This document shows positions 8,948 to 16,787 of a stretch of DNA of 64,000 nucleotides, one piece after another. A program made the position numbers and the translations under genes. The DNA is from Akkermansiaceae bacterium (GTDB taxonomy: Bacteria; Verrucomicrobiota; Verrucomicrobiia; Verrucomicrobiales; Akkermansiaceae): positions 1 through 64,000 of the forward strand of contig CAIXKE010000112.1 in the NCBI GenBank assembly GCA_903919975.1. Direction: 5' to 3'. The notes beneath the pieces are model-generated. The model saw only the letters and a list, made by a program, of their open reading frames with translations. It had not been told where the DNA came from and ran no database searches. Position 1 is the stretch's first letter, and every line of letters starts with the position of its first letter.

Positions 8948-9373
8948 TTAGAGATTGAGGGGCGTTTCCGGCGTTTTATTTGTTTGCCCCTTGGCTTTGG
9001 CGGACCGCCTGAGCCAAGACATATAACCGTTTAGAATACGGAGCGTTTTGTTGAAGTGCTCGCGGCCTGTTTGATAGAGATTGTCGTTGATCAGTGAATC
9101 ATCGTTACAGGTAATGAGTAGGTCCAATACTTCGTTGAGTGAACCTCTTGCTTGGGAACAGAAACGGGAATTGTCCAGGAAATGGTAACGGCCATGACCT
9201 TCGGCAATGTTATGAGTCACGGAGCCAGAGGCACGTTTGATTTGGTTGCAGAGGTCAAATTCCTTGAGTTCTTTTAGTATCGGAGCGATCTGTCTAAATA
9301 CGAAAATGCGAAGTTCTCGGCCCGCTTTCCATGCCTCCAGCTCTTCGAATGTCCTCGTGGTTTGCTCTTCCAT
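8948..9373 (-). CDS. Four-helix-bundle protein (23S rRNA intervening-sequence / S23 family)
   Basis: A 141-aa protein with the IVP hallmarks: an N-terminal FEELEAWKAGREL motif, QIKRASGSVTHNIAEGHGR in the middle, and ARGSLNEVLDLL in the third helix. Members form pentameric four-helix bundles. They were first found encoded in 23S rRNA intervening sequences and are related to Avd proteins of diversity-generating retroelements. No reverse transcriptase or template/variable repeat is near. The gene lies between nuoI and nuoJ in operon direction, flanked by AT-rich imperfect inverted repeats. Its biochemical role is unknown. Confidence 0.88.
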   Translation of the reverse strand: MEEQTTRTFEELEAWKAGRELRIFVFRQIAPILKELKEFDLCNQIKRASGSVTHNIAEGHGRYHFLDNSRFCSQARGSLNEVLDLLITCNDDSLINDNLYQTGREHFNKTLRILNGYMSWLRRSAKAKGQTNKTPETPLNL

Positions 9374-9376
9374 ACT

Positions 9377-9405
9377 TAATTATCCAATTTCAAATTTCCA
9401 ATGTC
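9377..9405. repeat. Right flank repeat of the IVP gene
   Basis: TTAATTATCCAATTTCAAAT continuing TTCCAATG, the imperfect inverted counterpart of the tract at 8914-8943. Together they bracket the IVP gene as a possible cassette. Confidence 0.5.
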
Positions 9406-9408
9406 CTA

Positions 9409-9975
9409 TCACTTCAATTCATTCCATTTATTAACGAGGCCGATGCGTTTGCCGCCGATTTCGTATAGTCTTTTCTTGTTGTGGACCATGTCGGCGCGGT
9501 TGTAGCCGGTGATGAGGTAGTCCTTGCGGAGGTAGATCGCTTGTTCGGGGCAGACTTCCTCGCACATGCCGCAGTAGATGCAGCGGGTCATATCGATTTC
9601 GAATTCCTTAGGGCGTTTTTCGACTTTCGCCCATGGATCATCGGATGGGATTTCGCCGGGGGTGATTTTGATGGCCTTGGGCGGGCAGATGAATTCGCAG
9701 AGTTGGCATGAGACGCAGCGTTCGCGATCTTGCTCGTCGGTGACGAGGGCGGGGGCGCCGCGGTAGTATTCCGGGAGGTGGGAATCCCAGCGTTGTTCGG
9801 GAAACTGCATGGTCACGCCGAGGCCGGAGGATTCCAAGTCATGGGCACCCATGGATTTGCCACGCAGCGATTTCACGGCATGGGACATGGTGAGAAAGAA
9901 CCCCTTGATGAGGGCTCCGAAGTAGATTTTCTCACCGAAGTTGAGCTTCGGGCGTTGGAGTTTGATGACGGCCAT
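9409..9975 (-). CDS. nuoI: NADH-quinone oxidoreductase subunit I
   Basis: Peripheral-arm ferredoxin subunit carrying clusters N6a and N6b, 188 aa from the ATG at 9975 (MAVIKLQRPKL). A longer reading frame upstream runs through a repeat tract and is unlikely to be translated. Two classic 4Fe-4S motifs are present, CVSCQLCEFICP and CIYCGMCEEVCP. It is preceded by the nucleotidyltransferase pair that separates it from nuoH, and followed by the IVP gene. Confidence 0.96.
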   Translation of the reverse strand: MAVIKLQRPKLNFGEKIYFGALIKGFFLTMSHAVKSLRGKSMGAHDLESSGLGVTMQFPEQRWDSHLPEYYRGAPALVTDEQDRERCVSCQLCEFICPPKAIKITPGEIPSDDPWAKVEKRPKEFEIDMTRCIYCGMCEEVCPEQAIYLRKDYLITGYNRADMVHNKKRLYEIGGKRIGLVNKWNELK

Positions 9976-9993
9976 CTTGGAGATAGAGGATAG

Positions 9994-10016
9994 GGGATGG
10001 TGGATGGTGGATGGTG
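9994..10016. repeat. GGATGGT tandem repeat upstream of nuoI
   Basis: About three GGATGGT units (GGGATGGTGGATGGTGGATG) in the 44-base gap between the small partner gene and nuoI. Confidence 0.6.
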
Positions 10017-10019
10017 ATC

Positions 10020-10247
10020 TTAAGCCTGCGTGGATCTGGATGGTGGGATCGGGCAAACCTCGCCATATATGCGTTCATAGAGTTTGCGCATTCTTTCCTG
10101 TTTGGGTAAATTTGCAGGGATCGAGGACATAGCCAGTTGGCGGCCGGTGGCGAGCATTGAAAAACCCATGATTAAACGACGAGCTGGCTCCATCGCCATG
10201 ATGCGCTGATGGATGAATCGGTTCACTTCATCGGGGGTGTCGTTCAC
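10020..10247 (-). CDS. Small unknown protein coupled to a nucleotidyltransferase
   Basis: 75 aa from a GTG at 10247 that overlaps the stop of the nucleotidyltransferase gene (GTGA). That overlap is the reason for preferring this start to the ATG further upstream. The protein (MNDTPDEVNRFIHQRIMAME... through MGFSMLATGRQLAM) is helical and charged, without known catalytic motifs. Translational coupling to a MNT/AbiEii-like enzyme suggests a two-gene unit, perhaps toxin-antitoxin-like, but I cannot name the family. It is placed between nuoH and nuoI in operon direction. Confidence 0.7.
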   Translation of the reverse strand: MNDTPDEVNRFIHQRIMAMEPARRLIMGFSMLATGRQLAMSSIPANLPKQERMRKLYERIYGEVCPIPPSRSTQA

Positions 10248-10786
10248 GCTAAAGCCCGTGTCAGGATGTCGGTCAGTTGGAGTTTGGGTGCCCATTGTTT
10301 GAGGTATTCAAGATTGCAGCCTGATAATAGCAAGTTTCTGACGTCTGCCAGTTGCCGCTCGGACTCTGATTCACGCGCCCAAGCGAGCTTGGAAAGAATC
10401 AAATCTTCTTTGGAAACGACAAAGATCGGCTGATCTTCAATTTGGTGGAGTTGTTTTCTGGAAAATTCGTGAATGCGGTATTCGTCTGATTTCCGCACCA
10501 TGATGTCGATTTTCATCATGGTTGCGAGATGGATCAGGTTGAAGCACGAGGAAATGGCCACTGCATTGCGGGCGGCATCTTCTGATAGGTAGTATTGGTC
10601 CTCGGGGAAGATTTCAGGAAGTTGGTCCAGCAATTGATCCGTGACAAGGACTACCAAATCGATGTCGCGGGTCATTCTCGGAATGGCATGGAGGTTCATC
10701 GCCATGGAGCCAGTCAACATGTAGCTTGCTCCGGCGCTTTCCAGCTTGCGGGCGACTTCAAAAAGCACTGACAGTTCCTCGGTCAA
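10244..10786 (-). CDS. Nucleotidyltransferase (AbiEii/MNT-like fold)
   Basis: 180 aa. The DNA-polymerase-beta-type nucleotidyltransferase core is visible as GSMAMNLHAIPRMTRDIDLVV, with the Gly-Ser motif followed by the metal-binding Asp-x-Asp, and a third acidic strand MMKIDIMV. Such proteins occur as toxins (AbiEii-like) or as aminoglycoside-nucleotidyltransferase relatives. The family also includes many uncharacterised proteins paired with a small partner, as here, where the downstream gene overlaps by four bases. It is inserted between nuoH and nuoI. Substrate and role are not evident from sequence. Confidence 0.8.
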   Translation of the reverse strand: MTEELSVLFEVARKLESAGASYMLTGSMAMNLHAIPRMTRDIDLVVLVTDQLLDQLPEIFPEDQYYLSEDAARNAVAISSCFNLIHLATMMKIDIMVRKSDEYRIHEFSRKQLHQIEDQPIFVVSKEDLILSKLAWARESESERQLADVRNLLLSGCNLEYLKQWAPKLQLTDILTRALA

Positions 10787-10804
10787 AATAGGGTGGTGCT
10801 GATG

Positions 10805-12052
10805 CTAGGCGCGGAGTGGTTTCGGGTGTTCCTCGGAGACCTTGGCGACCCATATGACGGCGGCGGTGACGGCAATGAGGAGGACGGAGCCGATGGCAAT
10901 GATGGTGGCGGTGAGTTCCGGCGCGGCGAGGATAAGAGCGGCGAGGAAGACGTTGATGAGGGCGGCTTCGAAGAAGATGACCCAGCCGAGTTTCATGAGT
11001 TGATCGTAGCGGAAACGGGGAACGGTCCAGCGGACGAGGATGAAGAAGAGGATGAAGGCGATGAGCTTGGTGAGGAAGATTCCGAGGTGGATGAGTCCGC
11101 CAAAATAGAAGCTGCCGATGTGGAAATTCTGGATGTATTTGTCCAAGCCGAATCCGATCGACCATCCGCCGAGGAAGAGGGTGATAATCATGGCCGAGCC
11201 GATGACCATCGCGGCGTATTCGCCCATGAAGAACAGAGCGAATTTCATTGAGGAATATTCCGTGTGATAGCCGCCGACGAGTTCGGTTTCGCATTCGGGA
11301 AGGTCGAAGGGCATGCGGTTGGTTTCCGCGAAGATCGAGACGGTGAAGATAATGAAGGCGATGAAGGAGGGAATCCAGAAGAGGGTGGCTTGCAGGTCTG
11401 GGAGGGCAAGGCTGCCATTTTTCCAGAGAGGTAAGAGGAGCCAACCGTTGTCTGCCTGGAACTGAACAATTTTTCCGAGGTTAAGTTCACCGAAGTAGAG
11501 CAGCACCGGGATGATCGATAGACCGAGGGCTATTTCGTAAGAAATCATTTGTGCTGTCGAGCGGACGCCGCCGATGAAGGGGAACTTCGAGTTCGACGAC
11601 CAACCGGCGAGAGTGATGCCATAAACAGTTAGGGAGGAAACCGCGAAAACAAACAAAGGGCCGACGTCGAGATCGGCGATGAGGAGTTTTTCGGTGTGTC
11701 CGAAAATCGAGATTGGCGAACCGAATGGAACCACGCAAACGGTGATGAGTGCTGGGACGACGGTGAGTGCGGGGGCCAGCCAGTAGAATGCTTTGCGGAC
11801 GTGGGACGGGGTGAAATCTTCTTTGAGGAAGAGTTTAAGTCCGTCGGCCATGGGTTGGATGAGACCGAAGAAGTGGAAGTCTTTTTTAAATCCGAAAAGT
11901 GTGAGCGGGATGCCGACGCGGTTGGGTCCGACGCGGTCTTGGATAACCGCAGAGAAGCGGCGCTCGAAATAAACGGAAATTGGAACGAACGGCAGCACCA
12001 CGATGAACGTGAGGATGACGATTTTGGTGAGAATGATGGCGATGTCTAACAT
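10805..12052 (-). CDS. nuoH: NADH-quinone oxidoreductase subunit H
   Basis: Quinone-binding membrane subunit of complex I, 415 aa, slightly longer than the usual 320-400. Family blocks are ERRFSAVIQDRVGPNRVG near the N-terminus, GWSSNSKFPFIGGVRSTAQMISYEI, and AETNRMPFDLPECETELVGGYHTEYSSM lining the quinone site. The order nuoG-nuoH is standard. The gene that should follow directly, nuoI, is displaced by the two-gene nucleotidyltransferase insert. Confidence 0.96.
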   Translation of the reverse strand: MLDIAIILTKIVILTFIVVLPFVPISVYFERRFSAVIQDRVGPNRVGIPLTLFGFKKDFHFFGLIQPMADGLKLFLKEDFTPSHVRKAFYWLAPALTVVPALITVCVVPFGSPISIFGHTEKLLIADLDVGPLFVFAVSSLTVYGITLAGWSSNSKFPFIGGVRSTAQMISYEIALGLSIIPVLLYFGELNLGKIVQFQADNGWLLLPLWKNGSLALPDLQATLFWIPSFIAFIIFTVSIFAETNRMPFDLPECETELVGGYHTEYSSMKFALFFMGEYAAMVIGSAMIITLFLGGWSIGFGLDKYIQNFHIGSFYFGGLIHLGIFLTKLIAFILFFILVRWTVPRFRYDQLMKLGWVIFFEAALINVFLAALILAAPELTATIIAIGSVLLIAVTAAVIWVAKVSEEHPKPLRA

Positions 12053-12083
12053 CGGAAATTTGTGATGAGTTAAAAGTTATGGG

Positions 12084-13841
12084 TTACCCATTGATCTGCC
12101 CGGAGGCTTTCCGGGCCCGTTCGTTTTCGAGGAGCGGGATTTTATAACTGGTGTCGAGAATAGGAGTGCCTTGGTGGCCGATTTTGGAGAGGGTGAGGCC
12201 GTTGAAAGCTGGGACGGCTTCGGCGAGGGATTTGAAGACGTCCTCGATGTGGTGGACATCATTTTTCTCCTCGGTGATGGCGAGGATGAGGTCGCGGAGG
12301 ATTTCCCAATCGTCGTGAGCTTGGCCGGGCATTTCGATGGCGCGGTTGAGGCGCTGAAGGCGGCCGGAGAGGTTGACCATCGAGCCGCGTTTTTCGGCGA
12401 AGGCGGCGGCGGGTAGGACGAGGTGGGCGGCGAGCGCGGTGGGATTGGCGAGGATTTGGGATTGGAGGAGAAAATCGAGTTTTGCGAGGTCGGAGAAATG
12501 AAATCCGGCGTCGGTGATGAGATCCTCGCCAAGCACGAGGAGGGCTTTGATTTCGCCGTTGCGGACGCCATTGCGGATGGAGTCGAGTTTGGCGTAGGGG
12601 TCTTCGGTTTCGAGGACGAGTTTGGCGCCGGTGGTGTTCGGGTTGCGGTCGGCGGCGATGAGCAAGGCGTCGGGTTCTGCGAAACGTGGGACGAGTGAGA
12701 GGTGGGAGGTGCCGATTTCCGAGGCAAGGGCGCGGGTGAGGAAGAGTTCCTCATTGGTCATGCGGCCGGAGGCGACGATGGCGATTTGGTTGGGCGAGAT
12801 GGATTTCAGCTTCGCCGCGGCGGTTTTCAGGGCCTCGGGCCATGAGGTGGCGGAATGTTGGGCACCCTCCTTGGCGAGCGGTTCGGTGAAGCGTGCTTCG
12901 CCATCGATGTAATGGAAGTTGAGGCGGTGGGAATCCGGCATCCAGGCTGAGTTCACCGAGTCATTTTGGCGCGGGGTGATGCGGTGGATGGTATTGCCGC
13001 GGGTCCAGACCGTTATATTGGTGCCGGTGCCGCAATTGACGTCGATGGTGGGGGTTTCCTTGAGGAACCAAACCCGCATTTGGAAACGGAAGTCGTTGGA
13101 TGTGAGTGCTCCGACCGGGCAGATGTCTGCGGTGTTGAGCGAGTAATTTGAATCCAACAGGCGGCCCGGATGGACGGTGAGGGTGGTGTGGGTGCCGCGT
13201 TGGGTGAAACCAAGGACTGGATCACTGGCGACTTCGTCCATGAAACGAATGCAGCGGCTGCACATGATGCAGCGCTCGTCGTCGAGTCGAATGCGTGGGC
13301 CGATATCGACATTTTTCGGTTTTTTCACCTTCATGTCGACGAAGCGTGAGACGCCGCGACCGTGTTCGACCGAGTGTTCTTGGAGTCGGCATTCGCCGGC
13401 TTGGTCGCAGATCGGGCAGTCGAGTGGGTGGTTGATGAGGAGGAATTCCATCACGCCCTCGCGGCATTTTTCGACGAGCTCGCCGGAGGTCCGGATGCCC
13501 ATGTTTTCGGAAACCGTGTTGGCGCAGGCGATGACTGGGCGGGGAATCCAGCCGATCGGTTCATAGCCGGCGTCGTCGCGCTGGGGCTCTTGTCCGGGTG
13601 CCGGGCGTGGTGGCATGCCCATTTGCACGAGGCACATCCGGCAGTTTCCGGGGGAGCTGAGCTTCGGGTGGTAGCAGTAGTGGGGAACGATGGTGCCGGT
13701 GGAGCGGCAGGCCTCGATCATGCGAGTTCCCTTGGGGAATTGGTGCCAAACGCCGTCGATCTGGACGTTGACCATGCCTTTGGCGGCCGCAAGGTCTTTA
13801 GGTTGTTGGGGTTCTGTAATCGCCGAATGTGTGTCGCTCAT
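12084..13841 (-). CDS. nuoG: NADH-quinone oxidoreductase subunit G (short form)
   Basis: Fe-S subunit of the NADH-oxidising arm, 585 aa, shorter than the 700-900 aa enterobacterial form. Visible ligands are the N-terminal 2Fe-2S cysteines at about 45, 56, 67 and 70; the His-Cys3 cluster at His138/Cys142/Cys145/Cys151 (NHPLDCPICDQAGEC); and the 4Fe-4S set CIMCSRC at 191-197 with a distal ICPVG. A molybdopterin-oxidoreductase-like region without a cofactor motif follows. It heads this nuo run. The 131 bases upstream, before dapF, must hold the local promoter or link to transcription from dapF. Confidence 0.94.
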   Translation of the reverse strand: MSDTHSAITEPQQPKDLAAAKGMVNVQIDGVWHQFPKGTRMIEACRSTGTIVPHYCYHPKLSSPGNCRMCLVQMGMPPRPAPGQEPQRDDAGYEPIGWIPRPVIACANTVSENMGIRTSGELVEKCREGVMEFLLINHPLDCPICDQAGECRLQEHSVEHGRGVSRFVDMKVKKPKNVDIGPRIRLDDERCIMCSRCIRFMDEVASDPVLGFTQRGTHTTLTVHPGRLLDSNYSLNTADICPVGALTSNDFRFQMRVWFLKETPTIDVNCGTGTNITVWTRGNTIHRITPRQNDSVNSAWMPDSHRLNFHYIDGEARFTEPLAKEGAQHSATSWPEALKTAAAKLKSISPNQIAIVASGRMTNEELFLTRALASEIGTSHLSLVPRFAEPDALLIAADRNPNTTGAKLVLETEDPYAKLDSIRNGVRNGEIKALLVLGEDLITDAGFHFSDLAKLDFLLQSQILANPTALAAHLVLPAAAFAEKRGSMVNLSGRLQRLNRAIEMPGQAHDDWEILRDLILAITEEKNDVHHIEDVFKSLAEAVPAFNGLTLSKIGHQGTPILDTSYKIPLLENERARKASGQING

Positions 13842-13972
13842 GGCTTCAATGAACAGCCGGACGAGGGTGATGACATCGTCCGGAGGTGCGGGCGGACTAT
13901 GGGTTCCGGTTGCTTGCCGGGCAAGCGTGCTTTCGGGAAAAATTCGCCGGGTTTTGTGACAGCCCGGGACGA

Positions 13973-14794
13973 TTAGATTTCGATTTCTCCCTCGAAGACA
14001 AAATCGGCGGGGCCGGTGAGTGTGACGTTTTTGAACGAGGCATCGCCGGATTTTTCGAAGCCGATTTCAAGCGAGTCGCCGCCAGCGACGTCCACCTTGA
14101 TGGGGGACGAAGCGCCGGTGAGCAGGTGATGGATGAGTGCGCAGGCGACCATGCCGGTGCCGCAGGCGAGAGTTTCGTCTTCGACGCCGCGTTCGTAGGT
14201 GCGGATTTCGATATGGCCGGGTTTGATTACGGTGGCGAAGTTTGCATTGGTGCCGGCGGGGGAAAACGCCTCATGATTTCGAATGACGCGGCCAAGGGAG
14301 AAGACGTCGAGATCCTCGAAGGATTGGCCACCTTGGACGAAGGCGACGGCGTGTGGGACGCCGGTATTGACGAAATGGATTGGGGCTTCGAGACCAGAGA
14401 TTTTGACGCCGGTGTCGAGTTTGAGATCCTTCGGGACAGACATGGCGATGCTGACATTTTCACCGATCATTTCGGCGGCGAGAGTTCCTGCGATCGTCTC
14501 AAAGGTCACACGTTGAGGGAGTTCTGGCAAGAGATGGGCGGTGAAGCGGCCGAAGCAACGGGCTCCGTTGCCGCACATTTCGGCTTCTCCGCCGTCGGCA
14601 TTGTAGTAGCGAAACCTGAAGTCTGCGCCATTTTCCGCGGGTTCCACGGCCAATAGGCCATCGGCGCCGATGCCGCAATGGCGATCGCAAAGGGCTTCGA
14701 TGGTTTCGCCGTCGAGGGAAATCGAGAGGTCGCGGTTGTCGATGACGATGAAGTCATTACCGGCGCCGTTCATTTTGTAGAAGTGGAGGAGCAT
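13973..14794 (-). CDS. dapF: Diaminopimelate epimerase
   Basis: 273 aa, cofactor-independent epimerase converting LL- to meso-diaminopimelate for lysine and peptidoglycan synthesis. The start MLLHFYKMNGAGNDF is the classic N-terminus. Both catalytic cysteines are seen: in ADGGEAEMCGNGARCFG, and in ETLACGTGMVACA. It is read in the same direction as nuoG, 131 bases upstream. No other dap gene is nearby. Confidence 0.97.
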   Translation of the reverse strand: MLLHFYKMNGAGNDFIVIDNRDLSISLDGETIEALCDRHCGIGADGLLAVEPAENGADFRFRYYNADGGEAEMCGNGARCFGRFTAHLLPELPQRVTFETIAGTLAAEMIGENVSIAMSVPKDLKLDTGVKISGLEAPIHFVNTGVPHAVAFVQGGQSFEDLDVFSLGRVIRNHEAFSPAGTNANFATVIKPGHIEIRTYERGVEDETLACGTGMVACALIHHLLTGASSPIKVDVAGGDSLEIGFEKSGDASFKNVTLTGPADFVFEGEIEI

Positions 14795-15130
14795 GGAAAA
14801 TATGGGGTGTCGCGGGGAGCGATAGCGGTGGGTCGAACTTTCCGCAAGTCTGAGGATCTGATTTTGAGCGGCGCTGGGCCCGACAGGGACGTCAGCGCTC
14901 CCGATGGGGCTTCGCGCTTTGAGTTTGGGTTGTTCTATGGGCAGCTCATTGGCACCGCCATGCGGCGGATAAGCGGGCGGGGCGCGGCGGCCCAGCCCTA
15001 CCGTTTTTCACGGGCTTACCGACGGGGACGTAGCGCATCCGGGGCTTCTTGGGCTTGCATGGGGGGTGGTTTTTTTGTTGATACCTCTGTAGTTGGTCTT
15101 CTGCTTGGGAGCCGACAGCTGGTTTCTCTC
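14795..15130. other. 336-base intergenic region with dispersed hairpin-repeat fragments
   Basis: It lies between divergently transcribed dapF and the secreted-protein gene. It holds two degenerate copies of a GC-rich word, CCGACAGGGACGTCAGCGCT at 14880-14899 and CCGACGGGGACGTAGCGCAT at 15019-15038. A related inverted copy is at 25905-25928. GCGCTG at 14871-14876 can pair with CAGCGC at 14893-14898. No credible additional gene is visible. Confidence 0.55.
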
Positions 15131-16024
15131 ATGGTTTTTAGTAATTTTCACATTTCCAATTGGCGAGTGATCGTTCCGTTATGGTTCGTGGGGACGATTG
15201 TGGTTGGCGCGCAAACATCGGTTAGAGGTGGCTCTGGAGTGCCGCAGGTTATGGTTCCGACCGCTGCTCGGCCGGTGCCCCCGGTGGCTGGGGTTAGTGG
15301 ACCTGCGCGGATCGTCTATCCGTGGAAGACTCATGTGACTTGCACGGTTTTCTGGATTGGTGAGCAGCCGAGTGGTAAGAATAATACGTCTAACGAAAAA
15401 TCCTCATGGGACCAGCAGTGGTTGGCGAATTTTGGGGGCTATGACGATCCGGAGCCGGGCAATCGCATTGCTAACCATACGACAGGCGATTTTCGGCCCA
15501 AGGGGTTTGTGCCGAAGCTCAATCCCTTTTACATCGCGCTGCCATATAATGATGTGTCGGACTGGCGGAGTCACAAACCGGAGGCCTCGCGGGTGATTCC
15601 GTGGTTTTCGCGGATGCGGCAGGAACCCGGGAAAACCGTTTGCAAGGGCCGATGGATTCAGATTTTCCGAGGTGGCCGCAGTTGTTTCGGGCAATGGGAG
15701 GATTGCGGTCCGTGGGAGACGGACGACTGGGAGTTTGTTTTCGGGACCAAGCCGCCCAAAACGAAGGAAAATGGGGCGGCGGGGATCGATCTCTCGCCGG
15801 CGATTCGGGATTACTTAGGGCTGAAATCGGGTGAAAAAGTCCACTGGCGCTTTGTCGAGGCCGCGCAGGTTCCTCAGGGACCATGGAAAAAATACGGACA
15901 CGACGGGCCGGAGTCCCTAGCTACCGGGTCGAATGGAGATTTGCTCGCCCAGCAGAAACACATCGAGCGATTGCGCAAAATGCGGGACGAGCAATTCCTA
16001 AAAAAACCGCTCAAAGACTTGTAG
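15131..16024 (+). CDS. Secreted protein of unknown function, possible double-psi beta-barrel
   Basis: 297 aa from the ATG at 15131, chosen because it is followed by a signal-peptide-like hydrophobic segment (VIVPLWFVGTIVVGAQ). The upstream extension of the reading frame is only the antisense of dapF. The mature part begins with a Pro/Val-rich linker. It then contains a Trp/Gly/Cys-rich core (RWIQIFRGGRSCFGQWEDCG), and near the C-terminus GIDLSPAIRDYLGL followed by VHWRFVE. That last block resembles RlpA/expansin-like double-psi barrels, but this is only a resemblance. The tail is charged (HIERLRKMRDEQFLKK). It is convergent with the cyclophilin gene, 15 bases apart. Confidence 0.75.
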   Translation: MVFSNFHISNWRVIVPLWFVGTIVVGAQTSVRGGSGVPQVMVPTAARPVPPVAGVSGPARIVYPWKTHVTCTVFWIGEQPSGKNNTSNEKSSWDQQWLANFGGYDDPEPGNRIANHTTGDFRPKGFVPKLNPFYIALPYNDVSDWRSHKPEASRVIPWFSRMRQEPGKTVCKGRWIQIFRGGRSCFGQWEDCGPWETDDWEFVFGTKPPKTKENGAAGIDLSPAIRDYLGLKSGEKVHWRFVEAAQVPQGPWKKYGHDGPESLATGSNGDLLAQQKHIERLRKMRDEQFLKKPLKDL

Positions 16025-16039
16025 AGCGGGGCGGGTGTT

Positions 16040-16540
16040 TCAGCGATTCAGAATCGAGTTCCAATGTTCGACGTGATCCTTTTGGGATGTGAACAAATCT
16101 GCGGTGTCGTCGTGGATGGTGATGGAGGTGATTTTGTCGCCTTGTTTGATGGCATCGACGATGTGCTGGCCATTGGTGACTTGGCCGAAGACCGAGTGTT
16201 TGCCGTCGAGATGGGGGGTGGCGCCGTGGGTGATGAAGAATTGCGAACCGTTGGTGCCGGGGCCGGCGTTGGCCATCGAGAACACGCCGGGTGAACGGTG
16301 GCGGAGTTCCGGGTGAAATTCATCGGCAAACTTGTAGCCGGGACCACCGCTGCCGGTTCCGGTGGGGTCGCCGCCTTGGATCATGAAATTTGCGATCACG
16401 CGGTGAAACGAGATGCCGTTATAGTAACCGCGGCTGGCGAGATTGAGGAAATTCGCGCAGGTGAGGGGAGCCTTGGATGCGTAAAGCGTGGCATCGATAT
16501 CGCCAGCGCTGGTGTGAAGTGTGATTTTGATGTCGGACAT
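16040..16540 (-). CDS. Peptidyl-prolyl cis-trans isomerase, cyclophilin type
   Basis: 166 aa from the ATG at 16540 (MSDIKITLHTSAGDI). Thirteen further in-frame codons upstream look untranslated. The cyclophilin core is clear: YYNGISFHRVIANFMIQGGD with the catalytic Arg, TGTGSGGPGYKFADEF, FSMANAGPGTNGSQFFI and HLDGKHSVFGQV. No signal peptide is seen, so it is a cytoplasmic, PpiB-like enzyme. Confidence 0.95.
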   Translation of the reverse strand: MSDIKITLHTSAGDIDATLYASKAPLTCANFLNLASRGYYNGISFHRVIANFMIQGGDPTGTGSGGPGYKFADEFHPELRHRSPGVFSMANAGPGTNGSQFFITHGATPHLDGKHSVFGQVTNGQHIVDAIKQGDKITSITIHDDTADLFTSQKDHVEHWNSILNR

Positions 16541-16663
16541 GGCAGGGAGAAAACTCCGGATTCCGGCTGTTGGCAACAAGCGGTTTTAAAAACTGACTCG
16601 GGGGAGGCGGCAATGGAGCCACGACACACTTGTCGTGGATGCGGATGGATAGCCTTTGGGGAA

Positions 16664-16787
16664 GAGCTTCGCGCTTTTCAAAGACCTCGCATCCGCAGCA
16701 CCACAGGAGTGTGGTGCCTCCTTATGAGCTTCGCCTTTTCAAAGACCTCACATCCGCTTGCACCACAATAAGGTGGTGCCTCCTTAT
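16664..16787. repeat. Two tandem 62-base repeats, each with a hairpin
   Basis: Units 16664-16725 and 16726-16787 both run from GAGCTTCGC, through TTTTCAAAGACCTC, to GGTGCCTCCTTAT. Each holds an inverted repeat: GCACCACA/TGTGGTGC in the first, GCACCAC/GTGGTGC in the second. The second unit abuts the stop codon of the eboE-like gene. The hairpins could protect or end that transcript. Confidence 0.8.

Noticed and set aside
8948-9373. Diversity-generating retroelement suggested by the Avd-like fold of the IVP gene
   Set aside because: No reverse transcriptase and no template/variable repeat pair in the surroundings.
14678-15130. N-terminal 151 codons of the frame containing the secreted unknown
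   Set aside because: This part is antisense to dapF and then crosses repeat DNA. The signal peptide begins at 15131.
16664-16787. Tandem units considered as a CRISPR array
   Set aside because: Only two units, directly adjacent without spacers, with differing hairpin loops; no cas genes.
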